From: PHAA01 sp964494735
GTDB taxonomy: Bacteria > Bacillota > Syntrophomonadia > Syntrophomonadales > Syntrophomonadaceae
Direction: 5' to 3'
Assembly (NCBI GenBank): GCA_964494735.1
Contig: CAZBSD010000025.1
Span: 1 to 34,769 of the forward strand
DNA length: 34,769 nucleotides
Positions 7,985 through 16,036 of this stretch are shown here, piece after piece (within the stretch, counting starts at the first letter, position 1; the number at the start of each line of letters is the position of its first letter). The notes beneath the pieces are model-generated. The model had not been told where the DNA came from. It saw nothing but the letters and a program-made list of their open reading frames with translations, and did not search any database. Position numbers and translations under genes: made by a program.

Positions 7985-8836
7985 TTGGACTTCTCTCTCT
8001 TAACCGGCGTCTTCGCCAGTCCCTGGGATGTAATCCGCAGCCTGGTCGACATCGCTATCGTGTCTTACATAATCTACCGTTTGCTGGGACTGATCCAGGG
8101 CAGCCGGGCTGAACAGCTGCTCAAGGGAGTCTTTGTGCTGCTTATCTTTTCGGCGGCGGTCACCTTGCTGCAGTTGGATCTGCTCAACTGGCTGTTGAAC
8201 AAAATATGGATAGTTCTGGCCATCGCCCTGCCGATAGTCTTCCAGCCGGAATTGCGCCGCGTCCTGGAACAGCTGGGGCAGGGCCGCTTTCTGAAGACCT
8301 ATTACGGGAGCAGTACGCCCGATGCCAACTGGGTGATGGTCCAGGAAATAACAACGGCGGTCAAATTGATGGCCCGCGATAAGATTGGGGCTCTGATTGT
8401 GCTGGTGCGGGAGAACGATATCGAGGAATACCTGGACAGCGGCACCAGGATGGACTCGCTGGTCTCTGCCGGCCTGTTGATAAACATATTCGTACCCAAT
8501 ACCCCCTTACATGACGGAGCGGTGGTGATAAAGGACGGGCGCATCCGGAGTGCCGCCTGCTTCCTCCCCCTGAGCAGCAATCCGGCTGTGGACAGCAAGT
8601 TGGGCACCCGCCACCGCGCCGGCCTGGGTATAACCGAAGTATCCGATGCCATCGCGGTCATCGTATCTGAAGAGACCGGCACCATATCGGTAGCCCGTGG
8701 GGGGCGTTTGGTAAGGTTCCTGGATGAGAAAACCCTGCGGGAGATTCTAGAGGTGGAGCTGGTGGCTCAGGCCGTTCAGCCGGACCGAGTCTGGAAGAGG
8801 AGGGCCAATAATGGCCGAAAAGACCACGAACAATAA
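7985..8836 (+). CDS. cdaA: Membrane diadenylate cyclase CdaA
   Basis: Condenses two ATP into the second messenger cyclic di-AMP, which in Firmicutes controls potassium and osmolyte transport and cell-wall homeostasis. The 283-aa protein has three N-terminal membrane helices (about residues 15-85), then QPELRRVLEQLG (87-98), then the DAC domain with DGA (177-179, in LHDGAVVIKDGR) and RHR (209-211, in LGTRHRAGLG). The TTG start at 7985 has AAAGGAGA about 8 bases upstream; the nearby ATG at 7978 is out of frame. Its end overlaps cdaR by 26 bases, so the two are translationally coupled. Downstream glmM is the usual third gene of this conserved Firmicute cluster. Confidence 0.97.
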   Translation: MDFSLLTGVFASPWDVIRSLVDIAIVSYIIYRLLGLIQGSRAEQLLKGVFVLLIFSAAVTLLQLDLLNWLLNKIWIVLAIALPIVFQPELRRVLEQLGQGRFLKTYYGSSTPDANWVMVQEITTAVKLMARDKIGALIVLVRENDIEEYLDSGTRMDSLVSAGLLINIFVPNTPLHDGAVVIKDGRIRSAACFLPLSSNPAVDSKLGTRHRAGLGITEVSDAIAVIVSEETGTISVARGGRLVRFLDEKTLREILEVELVAQAVQPDRVWKRRANNGRKDHEQ

Positions 8837-9743
8837 GAATTGGCTGCGGGCGGCCTCGGTGCTATTTGCCCTTTTGCTGTGGTTTTATGTAATCAACCAG
8901 GGCGATGTGACCTCGGTCGGCAAGACCAACCCGGTTGCCCTGCAGTATCATAATGTGCCGGCCGGTCTTGATGTCAGCGGGCCGGAAAGGGTGTCGGTGC
9001 GGACCTGGGGTGCATCGGGACCGGATACCGAGATCCAGGCTTATGTGGACCTGAGCGGGTATGACAAAGGGGTACACCAGGTACCGGTAAAATTAGCCGA
9101 TGTGAAAGGGACTCTTTTCACTTCGGTGCAGCCCCGGCAGGTGCAAGTGACACTGGAAGCGCTGAGCGAGCGGGTCATGCCTATCAAGCATGAAATCAGA
9201 CAGGGGACCCAGGCCGGCTACAACGTCAACCAGACTTTGCTTTCGCCCGACCGTTGTGTCGTCAAGGGGGATGCGGATGCCATAGCCAGGGTGACCACGG
9301 TGGTGGCGCCCATCGAGTTAGGCGATGTCCTGGACATCGCCATGCTGAAGCCGGTGCTGGAGGCCCATGATGCCAACGGCAATACGATCACCCAGGGTAT
9401 CCAGATAGTCCCGGCATCTATCAACCTATACGTGGTAGTGGAGAAGACCCAGCTCAATAAGAAGGTGAATGTGGTACCCCAGTTCACCGGAGTGATAACT
9501 CCGGGGTACATAGCCGGCGAAACGGTTATCGACCCCGCCCAGGTGAACATTCTGGGGGACCAGGCCAAGGCGGAGAGCCTCAGCGAGGTGGTCACCAAAC
9601 CTATCGATCTCAGCGGCCGTATTGACAGCTTCACCCAGACGGTGGATCTGGTGCAGCCGGAAGGAATATCTATCGTTCCCGCCCGGGTCAACGTGCTGGT
9701 CAAAATCTCATCACCGCCGACCGGGAACATTGTGCTGCCCTGA
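8811..9743 (+). CDS. cdaR: CdaA regulatory protein CdaR (YbbR-domain)
   Basis: Membrane-anchored extracellular regulator that contacts CdaA and modulates c-di-AMP synthesis. The 310-aa protein has one N-terminal membrane helix (LRAASVLFALLLWFYVI, about residues 12-28) followed by repeated YbbR domains outside the cell (about three by eye), each with a pattern like VQVTLEALSERV or VNILGDQAKAESLSEVVTKPIDLSG. ATG 8811 follows GGAGGG and lies inside the end of cdaA. A 304-base gap separates it from glmM. Confidence 0.93.
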   Translation: MAEKTTNNKNWLRAASVLFALLLWFYVINQGDVTSVGKTNPVALQYHNVPAGLDVSGPERVSVRTWGASGPDTEIQAYVDLSGYDKGVHQVPVKLADVKGTLFTSVQPRQVQVTLEALSERVMPIKHEIRQGTQAGYNVNQTLLSPDRCVVKGDADAIARVTTVVAPIELGDVLDIAMLKPVLEAHDANGNTITQGIQIVPASINLYVVVEKTQLNKKVNVVPQFTGVITPGYIAGETVIDPAQVNILGDQAKAESLSEVVTKPIDLSGRIDSFTQTVDLVQPEGISIVPARVNVLVKISSPPTGNIVLP

Positions 9744-10047
9744 TTCAGGGATACCATGCGCCCAGTGCCGTATTCGTGCGCTGAGCGCTTTCTGTTGGGC
9801 AAAATGGACTATCGGAAAATAATATTTCAGGGTAGACTATGGTTTGTAGACATTGGCTGGAATCAGGGGCAGGATTTGCTGCCGGTGGGTGAATAGACGG
9901 GTTTGTGAACACAGTATGATCAAAAAGCATAATAGTATATAACGATATTTTAAATTCCTGGCCGCTCCGTCAGGGTACGGCGTTGGCGGCAACCGGGCCG
10001 GGGAGGCCCGGGTAATCCTTAAAAATGACTGGTGGAGGTAGTTTTAG
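9744..10047 (+). other. Leader region ahead of glmM with stacked hairpins
   Basis: No supportable ORF. A weak promoter candidate is TTGTGA (9903-9908), 19 bases, CATAAT (9928-9933). After it comes a GC-rich structured stretch: outer stem GCCGC (9961-9965) with GCGGC (9986-9990), enclosing CCGT/ACGG (9967-9970/9977-9980), then a perfect 7-bp stem CCGGGCC (9993-9999) with GGCCCGG (10005-10011). No T-tract follows, so it is not a terminator. The glmM ribosome binding site (10034-10038) lies just downstream. Confidence 0.4.
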
Positions 10048-11403
10048 GTGGGAACACTGTTTGGGACCGATGGAGTAAGAGGGGTAGCCAATATCGAGTT
10101 GACGCCGGAATTGGCATTTAATCTGGGCCGGGCCGGGAGTTATGTCCTGGCCATGCAGGATAGGACTTCGCGTCCTCGTATAATGGTGGGAAAAGATACC
10201 CGTTTGTCGGGCGACATGTTAGAGGCTGCCCTGATCGCGGGGATATGTTCGACGGGAGCCGATGTACTGACGGTAGGGGTGATACCAACCCCGGCGGTAG
10301 CTTACCTGACCCAGACCTACAATGCCTCCTGCGGGGTGGTCATTTCCGCCTCCCACAACCCGGTGCAGGATAATGGCATCAAGTTTTTCGGCCCCAACGG
10401 TTATAAGCTGCCCGACGAGATCGAGGACCAGATCGAAAGACTGGTGTTGGAGGGAACGGCCGACTTGAGCCGGCCTACCGGCGAAGAGGTGGGACGGGTT
10501 TATGACGTCGAGGAAGCCTTGAACCGCTACCTGGATTACCTGGTATCCTGCTACACGGGAGAAAAGAGCCTTAATGATATCACAGTGGTGGTGGATTGTG
10601 CCAACGGGGCCGCCTATAAGGCCGGGCCCCGCTTGTGGAGCCGGTTGGGGGCTCGGGTGATCGCCATTAATAACACCCCCAACGGGATAAATATCAATGA
10701 CCGCTGCGGCTCCACCTATACCGAAGGGCTGCGGGCGGCAGTGGTTCATTTCAAAGCCAATGTCGGGATCGCCTACGATGGCGATGCCGATCGTTGTATA
10801 GTGGTAGACGAATTCGGCAACGAGACCGACGGCGACCATCTCATGGTCATCTGCGCCCTCGACCTGCGTCGGCGGGGAAGACTTAATCCGCCTACAGTGG
10901 TGGCGACGGTGATGAGCAACATCGGCCTCGATATCGCCCTGCGGCGCGAGAGTGTACAGGTGGAAAACTGCAAGGTGGGGGACCGCTACGTGTTGGAAAA
11001 GATGTTGGAGACAGGGGCCCTGTTGGGCGGTGAGCAGTCCGGGCATGTCATATTCCTGGAGCATTCCACCACCGGTGACGGCCTGCTGACCTCGTTGAAA
11101 CTGGTAGAGGTGATGAAACGCACCGGGCTGCCCCTGTCGGAACTGGCCCGGGAGATGGATAAACTGCCCCAGCTGCTGGTCAACATCAAGATGGAAGACA
11201 AGGAGACCATCCTGTCCCACCAACTGGTCACCGCTGCCTTGCGCAGTGCCGAGAAGAAACTGGGCGAGATGGGTAAATTGGTGGTAAGGCCCTCCGGAAC
11301 TGAGCCCTTGGTCAGAATAATGGCCCAGGGACCGAAACAATATTTGCTGGAGGAGGTGATCGCGGAGATAAGCGAGGCAATCAGCCAAGCCCAGCAGGAA
11401 TAA
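10048..11403 (+). CDS. glmM: Phosphoglucosamine mutase GlmM
   Basis: Interconverts glucosamine-6-phosphate and glucosamine-1-phosphate, the second step toward UDP-GlcNAc for peptidoglycan. The 451-aa enzyme shows FGTDGVRGVAN at the N-terminus, the active phosphoserine loop ISASHNP (Ser102), the Mg-binding DGDADR (244-249), the sugar-binding GGEQSGH loop, and the C-terminal phosphate-binding RPSGTEPLVRIM. GTG 10048 is the start; TGGAGG at 10033-10038 is 9 bases upstream. In other Firmicutes GlmM also binds and inhibits CdaA, which fits the gene order. The TAA stop (11401-11403) directly abuts the glmS ribozyme: its last A is the base before the predicted cleavage site. Confidence 0.97.
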   Translation: MGTLFGTDGVRGVANIELTPELAFNLGRAGSYVLAMQDRTSRPRIMVGKDTRLSGDMLEAALIAGICSTGADVLTVGVIPTPAVAYLTQTYNASCGVVISASHNPVQDNGIKFFGPNGYKLPDEIEDQIERLVLEGTADLSRPTGEEVGRVYDVEEALNRYLDYLVSCYTGEKSLNDITVVVDCANGAAYKAGPRLWSRLGARVIAINNTPNGININDRCGSTYTEGLRAAVVHFKANVGIAYDGDADRCIVVDEFGNETDGDHLMVICALDLRRRGRLNPPTVVATVMSNIGLDIALRRESVQVENCKVGDRYVLEKMLETGALLGGEQSGHVIFLEHSTTGDGLLTSLKLVEVMKRTGLPLSELAREMDKLPQLLVNIKMEDKETILSHQLVTAALRSAEKKLGEMGKLVVRPSGTEPLVRIMAQGPKQYLLEEVIAEISEAISQAQQE

Positions 11404-11580
11404 GCGCCTGACCCGGTATAATTATATGTAGACCGGCGTTTGCAGTGCCATGGTCCGGAACCGGGTGACGAGGTGGGGGTTTATCGAGTTTATCGGCGGG
11501 TGCCCCCCGGTGTTCTACCATCGTCAGTATAGTCACAAAACGAATAGCAATATGCGCAATAAAAGGCTATACCTGTAGAA
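11404..11580 (+). promoter_or_regulatory. glmS ribozyme: glmS ribozyme-riboswitch
   Basis: Self-cleaving RNA that uses glucosamine-6-phosphate as cofactor and down-regulates glmS. The 5' end AGCGCCTG (from 11403) matches the conserved cleavage site, with scission expected between A11403 and G11404. P2 is ACCCGGT (11411-11417) with ACCGGGT. The highly conserved core follows, with GACGAGG near 11468, TTTATCGA near 11480, TCGGCGGGTGCC and CCCCGG. The P3/P4 part continues to about 11580 with a TAGC/GCTA stem. Compared with the Thermoanaerobacter ribozyme as I remember it, one base is missing at the P1/P2 junction on each strand. The 3' limit is approximate. It lies between glmM and glmS, so cleavage also cuts the two-gene transcript. 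Confidence 0.93.
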
Positions 11581-11645
11581 ATTAATAATTATTGGCCAAT
11601 TACCGACCACCAATTCCAAATATATTCATTGGGGGAAATGCGACA

Positions 11646-13463
11646 ATGTGTGGAATTATGGGTTATATCGGCAAGGGTGACGCCGTGCCGGTGATTATCG
11701 ACGGCCTGAGCAAGCTGGAATACCGCGGCTATGACTCAGCCGGAATTGCCGTCTACCGAGATAACGGCTTGAAACTGACCAAGAAGAAGGGGCGATTGGC
11801 GGAGATGGTGACCGCCCTGGGCGAAGTGGAGCCCGCCGATCTGGCCATCGGACATACCCGCTGGGCTACCCACGGGGTGCCCAGTGATGCCAACGCTCAT
11901 CCCCATCTGGATTGCAGCGGCCGCATCGCGGTAGTGCACAATGGTATAATCGAGAATTACGCTTCCCTGCGTAAAGACCTGATGCTGGCGGGACATGATT
12001 TCATCTCCGAAACCGACACCGAAGTACTCTCCCATCTGATCGAGAAGTATTACCAGGGCTCCCTGGAAGAAGCGGTGCGCCTGGCTTTGCAGGATGCGCA
12101 TGGTTCCTACGCGATCGCCGTAATCAGCGCCGACCAACCTGACCGGATAATCGCCGCCAAAAAAGACAGCCCCTTGATCGTAGGATTGGGCAGCGGAGAG
12201 AATTACCTGGCCTCCGACATCCCGGCTATCCTGGGCCGGACCAACCAGGTCTATATACTGGAGGATGGCGAGTTCGTGGTGCTCAAGGCCGATTCGGTCA
12301 CCATCACCGACTTCCGCGGCAATCCGGTCAGCAAAGAGATATTTGCGGTCACCTGGGACCCGGTTGCGGCTGAAAAAAATGGTTTCGAGCATTTCATGCT
12401 GAAGGAGATCCACGAGCAGCCCGCTGCCCTAAAGGACACCCTGCGCGGCAACATCAAGGATAGTCTAATCGATCTTACCGACCTGGGCTTCGATGACATA
12501 CTGGCCGGGTTGGAGAAGATATATATCGTCGCCTGCGGTACTGCCTACCACGCCGGTCTGGTAGGGCGCAGCATAATCGAGAAATTGGCCGGGATACCGG
12601 TGGAGACCGACATCGCCTCCGAATTCCGCTATCGCGATGTTATCTGGCAGCCCGGTTCGATGATGATAGTTGTCAGCCAGTCCGGTGAAACCGCCGACAC
12701 CCTGGCGGTATTAAGGGAGGCTAAACGCCGGGGGATAAAGGTGTTGGCCGTAACCAATGTGGTCGGGAGCTCGGTAGCCCGGGAGGCTGATCGGGTCATT
12801 TACACCCATGCCGGCCCGGAGATCGCGGTGGCCTCCACCAAGGCCTATTCCACCCAGTTGTTGGTGATGTACCTGCTGGGGCTGCACCTGGCTCGCCTGA
12901 GAGGTACCTTGAGTGAAACGGAGCTGCAGGAAATGGCCTATGCCATAAGCCAGGTGGATAAAGCGGTCGAGCAGGTTCTGACCCAACAAGAGAACATTAA
13001 AAACCTGGCCCAAAAATACCAGAAGGTGGCGGATACCTTCTTCCTGGGGCGCGGGCTGGACTACGCGGTGGCCATGGAAGGGGCTTTAAAACTGAAGGAG
13101 ATCTCCTACGTCCATGCCGAGGCTTATGCTGCCGGGGAACTGAAGCATGGTCCCCTGGCCCTGATAGATGTAGGGGTTCCGGTACTGGCCCTCATCACCC
13201 AGGATAACCTGGTCGACAAGACCATGTCCAACATTAAAGAGGTTAAAGCCCGCGGTGCGGTAGTAGTGGCTGTCTGCAAAGAAAACCTGCAGGAGGCCTG
13301 CCAGGAATGCGACGAGCAGATTCTGCTGCCCAACGTGGACCAACTGCTGTCGCCGCTGGTGTCGGTGGTGCCGCTGCAGATCTTTTCATATTATATGGCC
13401 ATCTTCAGAGGGGCCGACGTCGACAAGCCCCGCAACCTGGCCAAGAGTGTGACGGTGGAATAG
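11646..13463 (+). CDS. glmS: Glutamine-fructose-6-phosphate aminotransferase GlmS
   Basis: Makes glucosamine-6-phosphate from fructose-6-phosphate and glutamine, committing carbon to amino-sugar and cell-wall synthesis. The 605-aa enzyme begins MCGIMGYIG, exposing the catalytic cysteine after Met removal. The N-terminal glutaminase half (GYDSAGIAV, HTRWATHG, HNGIIENY) runs to about residue 220, followed by two SIS isomerase domains (CGTAYHAG, SQSGETADT, STKAYSTQ, LGRGLDYAVAMEGALKLKE) and the invariant tail KPRNLAKSVTVE. I choose ATG 11646, nine bases after GGGGGA, because the catalytic Cys must be residue 2; the frame is open back to 11592. Expression is repressed by the upstream ribozyme when product accumulates. 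Confidence 0.98.
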   Translation: MCGIMGYIGKGDAVPVIIDGLSKLEYRGYDSAGIAVYRDNGLKLTKKKGRLAEMVTALGEVEPADLAIGHTRWATHGVPSDANAHPHLDCSGRIAVVHNGIIENYASLRKDLMLAGHDFISETDTEVLSHLIEKYYQGSLEEAVRLALQDAHGSYAIAVISADQPDRIIAAKKDSPLIVGLGSGENYLASDIPAILGRTNQVYILEDGEFVVLKADSVTITDFRGNPVSKEIFAVTWDPVAAEKNGFEHFMLKEIHEQPAALKDTLRGNIKDSLIDLTDLGFDDILAGLEKIYIVACGTAYHAGLVGRSIIEKLAGIPVETDIASEFRYRDVIWQPGSMMIVVSQSGETADTLAVLREAKRRGIKVLAVTNVVGSSVAREADRVIYTHAGPEIAVASTKAYSTQLLVMYLLGLHLARLRGTLSETELQEMAYAISQVDKAVEQVLTQQENIKNLAQKYQKVADTFFLGRGLDYAVAMEGALKLKEISYVHAEAYAAGELKHGPLALIDVGVPVLALITQDNLVDKTMSNIKEVKARGAVVVAVCKENLQEACQECDEQILLPNVDQLLSPLVSVVPLQIFSYYMAIFRGADVDKPRNLAKSVTVE

Positions 13464-13497
13464 AAGCAGGCACTGGACCGGTTGAAATGTTAATTTA

Positions 13498-13547
13498 GGC
13501 ACAGTGGGATATAATGGTAACATCGTCCCCTGTGCCATTACTTTTTT
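13498..13547 (+). terminator. Intrinsic terminator after glmS
   Basis: GGCACAG (13498-13504) pairs with CTGTGCC (13530-13536), and after a bulged T, GGGA (13506-13509) pairs with TCCC (13526-13529), giving 11 pairs. A run of six T residues begins five bases after the stem (13542-13547). It closes the cdaA-glmS unit 35 bases past the glmS stop. Confidence 0.7.
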
Positions 13548-13595
13548 AACGCTTCAGAAAATATATTCCTATAGAATATGTTGGGAGGAATGGAG

Positions 13596-14066
13596 TTGGC
13601 GAAGGAAGTGGAGTCAAAACCCAACCGGCATAAATCGATCCAGCCCAGGACAGCACCCGGTTGCTGGTCGTTCATGCAGCCTGAGTTCATCGAGTATGTG
13701 GAAGGGGCGGGCCTGACCCTGTCCTTCCCGGTCCTGGAGGTATACTCCAACCCGCGTGGCACCATGCAGGGCGGCTTCATGGCGGCCGCCTTCGATAATA
13801 CCTTCGGGGCATTGCTGGAGAGGGTTACCAATCGCAACGACATGGCCTCCATCGATCTGCATGTCAACTATCAGCGCCCCATCTTCGTCGGCGACGTCCT
13901 GGTGGTGCGGGCCTATATAAAATCCACCGGTCAGACTCTGGCCCACCTCTATGCGGAAGGCTTCGATAAAAGCCAGGGCCGTTTGATCGCCACCGCGGCC
14001 AGCAACCTGGTGTTCATGGGACAGGACAAATTCGTCAAAAAGGAGAAGGGTCCGGGACGTGCATAA
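13596..14066 (+). CDS. PaaI-type hotdog-fold thioesterase
   Basis: A 156-aa hotdog-fold protein, probably an acyl-CoA thioesterase of the PaaI/YigI group. The central motif PRGTMQGGFMAAAFDNTFG corresponds to the HGG..DxxxG active-site segment. Here the position usually held by His is Gln (MQGG, 57-60), while the Asp (67) is kept. SIDLHVNYQRPIFVGDVLVVRA is the typical second half. TTG 13596 is chosen because GGGAGG at 13583-13588 is 7 bases upstream; ATG 13590 is too close to it and ATG 13578 precedes it. It is a single gene after the glmS terminator. The substrate is unknown, and the His to Gln change leaves catalysis in doubt. Confidence 0.82.
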   Translation: MAKEVESKPNRHKSIQPRTAPGCWSFMQPEFIEYVEGAGLTLSFPVLEVYSNPRGTMQGGFMAAAFDNTFGALLERVTNRNDMASIDLHVNYQRPIFVGDVLVVRAYIKSTGQTLAHLYAEGFDKSQGRLIATAASNLVFMGQDKFVKKEKGPGRA

Positions 14067-14137
14067 CGCCAATGAACCAATACTTTTTCGGTTGGAAATC
14101 CTATCATCTGTGGGATGCCACCGGCAGCCCCCGATTC

Positions 14138-14980
14138 TTACAGGGTACGGGCGTTGAAGGTGTCGCCGCCCTCCAGGGAGCCAGCCTGATAGCCCTTCAG
14201 GAACCAGCGCTGCCGCTGCTCGGAGGTACCGTGTGTGAAGGTATCCGGTTCTACCGAACCCTGGTACTTCTTCTGGATACGGTCATCACCGACTGCGCTG
14301 GCTGCATTTAAGGCTTCCCCGATGTCTCCCGCTTCCAGCAGATTGGTCCGCTGCGCATAGTGGGCCCACACCCCCGCATAATAATCGGCCTGCAGCTCCA
14401 GGCGTACACTGTACTGGTTATACTGGGTCTGGCTGACCCGTCCCCGCAGCGCTTGTACCTCTTGCAGGGTCCCCAACTGGTATTGGACGTGATGGCCCAC
14501 CTCGTGGGCTATGACATAGGCCATGGCCATATCCCCCGGGGCTTGGAACTGAGTCTGCAGGTCGTCATAGAAGCTTAAGTCCAGATAGACCTTCTGGTCC
14601 CCAGGGCAATAAAAGGGCCCGGCCGATGCTGCCGCCGTTCCGCAGGCCGAGGTCACCGTATCCGAATACAATACCAGGGCCGGCTCTGCGTAGCGGAGCC
14701 CCTCCTGCTTGAAAAGGGCGGCCCATACATCCTCCGTTTCAGCCAGGACCACTGAGGCAAATTCGCGCAGCTCAGCCTCCTGGGCGCTCTCCTGGTAGGG
14801 AGCCGAGATCTGGGAGTTGTTGGGTTGGAGATCACCGATGATGGCGCTGGGGTCACCGCCCAACAACGCGTACAAAATCACCAGGATGATAGTGCCTATC
14901 CCGCCGCCCACCAGCCCCTTGGCCGGGGTTCCGCGCCGATCTTCCACGTTGCGGCTGGTCCGCCTGCCTTTCCATTCCAT
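14138..14980 (-). CDS. Neutral zinc metallopeptidase, YpfJ/KPN_02809 family
   Basis: A 280-aa membrane-anchored putative metallopeptidase (Zn_peptidase family). One membrane helix near the N-terminus (about 22-41) is followed by an extracytoplasmic domain containing the zinc site HEVGHHVQ (159-166). Flanking family features are SACGTAAASAGPFYCPGDQKVYLDLSF, AMAYVIAHE and the tail HGTSEQRQRWFLKGYQ. ATG 14980 has GGAGG 5-6 bases upstream on the minus strand; the frame is open further to 15160 without support. The biological substrate of this family is not established. It is transcribed divergently from the alpha/beta hydrolase across 285 bases. Confidence 0.92.
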   Translation of the reverse strand: MEWKGRRTSRNVEDRRGTPAKGLVGGGIGTIILVILYALLGGDPSAIIGDLQPNNSQISAPYQESAQEAELREFASVVLAETEDVWAALFKQEGLRYAEPALVLYSDTVTSACGTAAASAGPFYCPGDQKVYLDLSFYDDLQTQFQAPGDMAMAYVIAHEVGHHVQYQLGTLQEVQALRGRVSQTQYNQYSVRLELQADYYAGVWAHYAQRTNLLEAGDIGEALNAASAVGDDRIQKKYQGSVEPDTFTHGTSEQRQRWFLKGYQAGSLEGGDTFNARTL

Positions 14981-15265
14981 CTGATTACCTCCCTGCCAGA
15001 TTGATAAACCCGCCCGGCGGGCCCACGCTAGTTTTATTTTAGCACGGAGGCGTTTGAAAAAGTGATATCCTGTTCTTGCCGTCCACGTCAATATAAGCTG
15101 AGGTTTGGCTGTGCACGGCCAGGCTGAACCAATTGGGCTTAGGCGATATTTACAAGTCACAATGTCAAGGATCTAGCTAACATGTGTCTGGAATAATTGG
15201 CGGAGATGTGTAAATATGGAGACAAGGGATTACGACTAATCTTGAGACGAGAAGGAGGTTGGATT

Positions 15266-16036
15266 ATGGCCGCAGCAGGCAACCTATTCTACCAGGCAGT
15301 GGCGGCCCCGGCAGGCACAGCCACGGGCAGCCTGATATTTATTCACGGGGCGGGAGGCAGTCACCTCAAATGGGCCCCACTGATGGAACACAGCATCAAC
15401 GGGTTTACCCACATCGCCCTGGATCTGATGGGGCATGGCGGGTCACCGGGCAGCCCGGCCGCGGAGGTGGAGGCTTATGCCCAGTCGGTCCGCGAATTCC
15501 TGGCCGCCAGTAAATTCCCCCGGCCTTGGGTTTTGGCCGGCCACTCCATGGGGGGCAGCATCGCTCTGCAGACCGCCCTGACCTACCCGGAGTCGGTAGA
15601 TGGTCTGGTGCTCATCGGCTCCGGGGCGCGGATGCCAGTCAATCCGATTATGCTGGAACAGCTGGCCCAGGGCACCTTCGACACCAGTTTCCTAAAGATT
15701 GCCTACGGCCGCGATTTTGCGCCCGAGCGGCTGGCCGCCGAACTGCAGGGCTTGAGCCAGGTGCCCCAGCCCCAGCTTCATGCCGACTTCACCGCCTGCG
15801 ACAATTATGATATCGCCGCCCAACTGGACCGAATCAAGATACCGGTGCTGATACTGGTAGGCGACCAGGACAAGATGACCCCGGTGAAAAATTCCCAGTA
15901 TCTGCAGGACAACATCCCCGGTTCGATACTGCATATAGTGCCGGCCGCCGGCCACCACCTGATGATGGAAAAACCGGCTGAGACCATTGCGGCTATCGGC
16001 GACTTTCTCGCCGACAAATTCCCCCGACCGGCTTAA
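15266..16036 (+). CDS. Alpha/beta-fold hydrolase
   Basis: A 256-aa cytoplasmic hydrolase. It has the oxyanion strand IFIHGAGGS (24-32), the nucleophile elbow GHSMGG (92-97, Ser94), the acid in LVGDQDKMTPV, and the catalytic His in PAAGHHLMMEKP near the end, so the triad is complete. The fold is close to esterases and MenH-like enzymes, but the substrate cannot be assigned. ATG 15266 is chosen over upstream frame starts because AAGGAGG (15252-15258) sits 7 bases ahead. It appears monocistronic. Confidence 0.9.
   Translation: MAAAGNLFYQAVAAPAGTATGSLIFIHGAGGSHLKWAPLMEHSINGFTHIALDLMGHGGSPGSPAAEVEAYAQSVREFLAASKFPRPWVLAGHSMGGSIALQTALTYPESVDGLVLIGSGARMPVNPIMLEQLAQGTFDTSFLKIAYGRDFAPERLAAELQGLSQVPQPQLHADFTACDNYDIAAQLDRIKIPVLILVGDQDKMTPVKNSQYLQDNIPGSILHIVPAAGHHLMMEKPAETIAAIGDFLADKFPRPA

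Noticed and set aside
10219..11388. Long minus-strand open frame (389 codons) opposite glmM
   Set aside because: It is a shadow of glmM: no ribosome binding site, no motif, and glmM is unmistakable on the other strand.
11417..11422. TATAAT as a glmS promoter
   Set aside because: It lies inside the ribozyme P2 loop and has no -35; the RNA structure explains the sequence better.
13510..13515. TATAAT as the promoter of the thioesterase gene
   Set aside because: It lies in the loop of the glmS terminator hairpin and no -35 is properly spaced. A real promoter there is not excluded but not supported.
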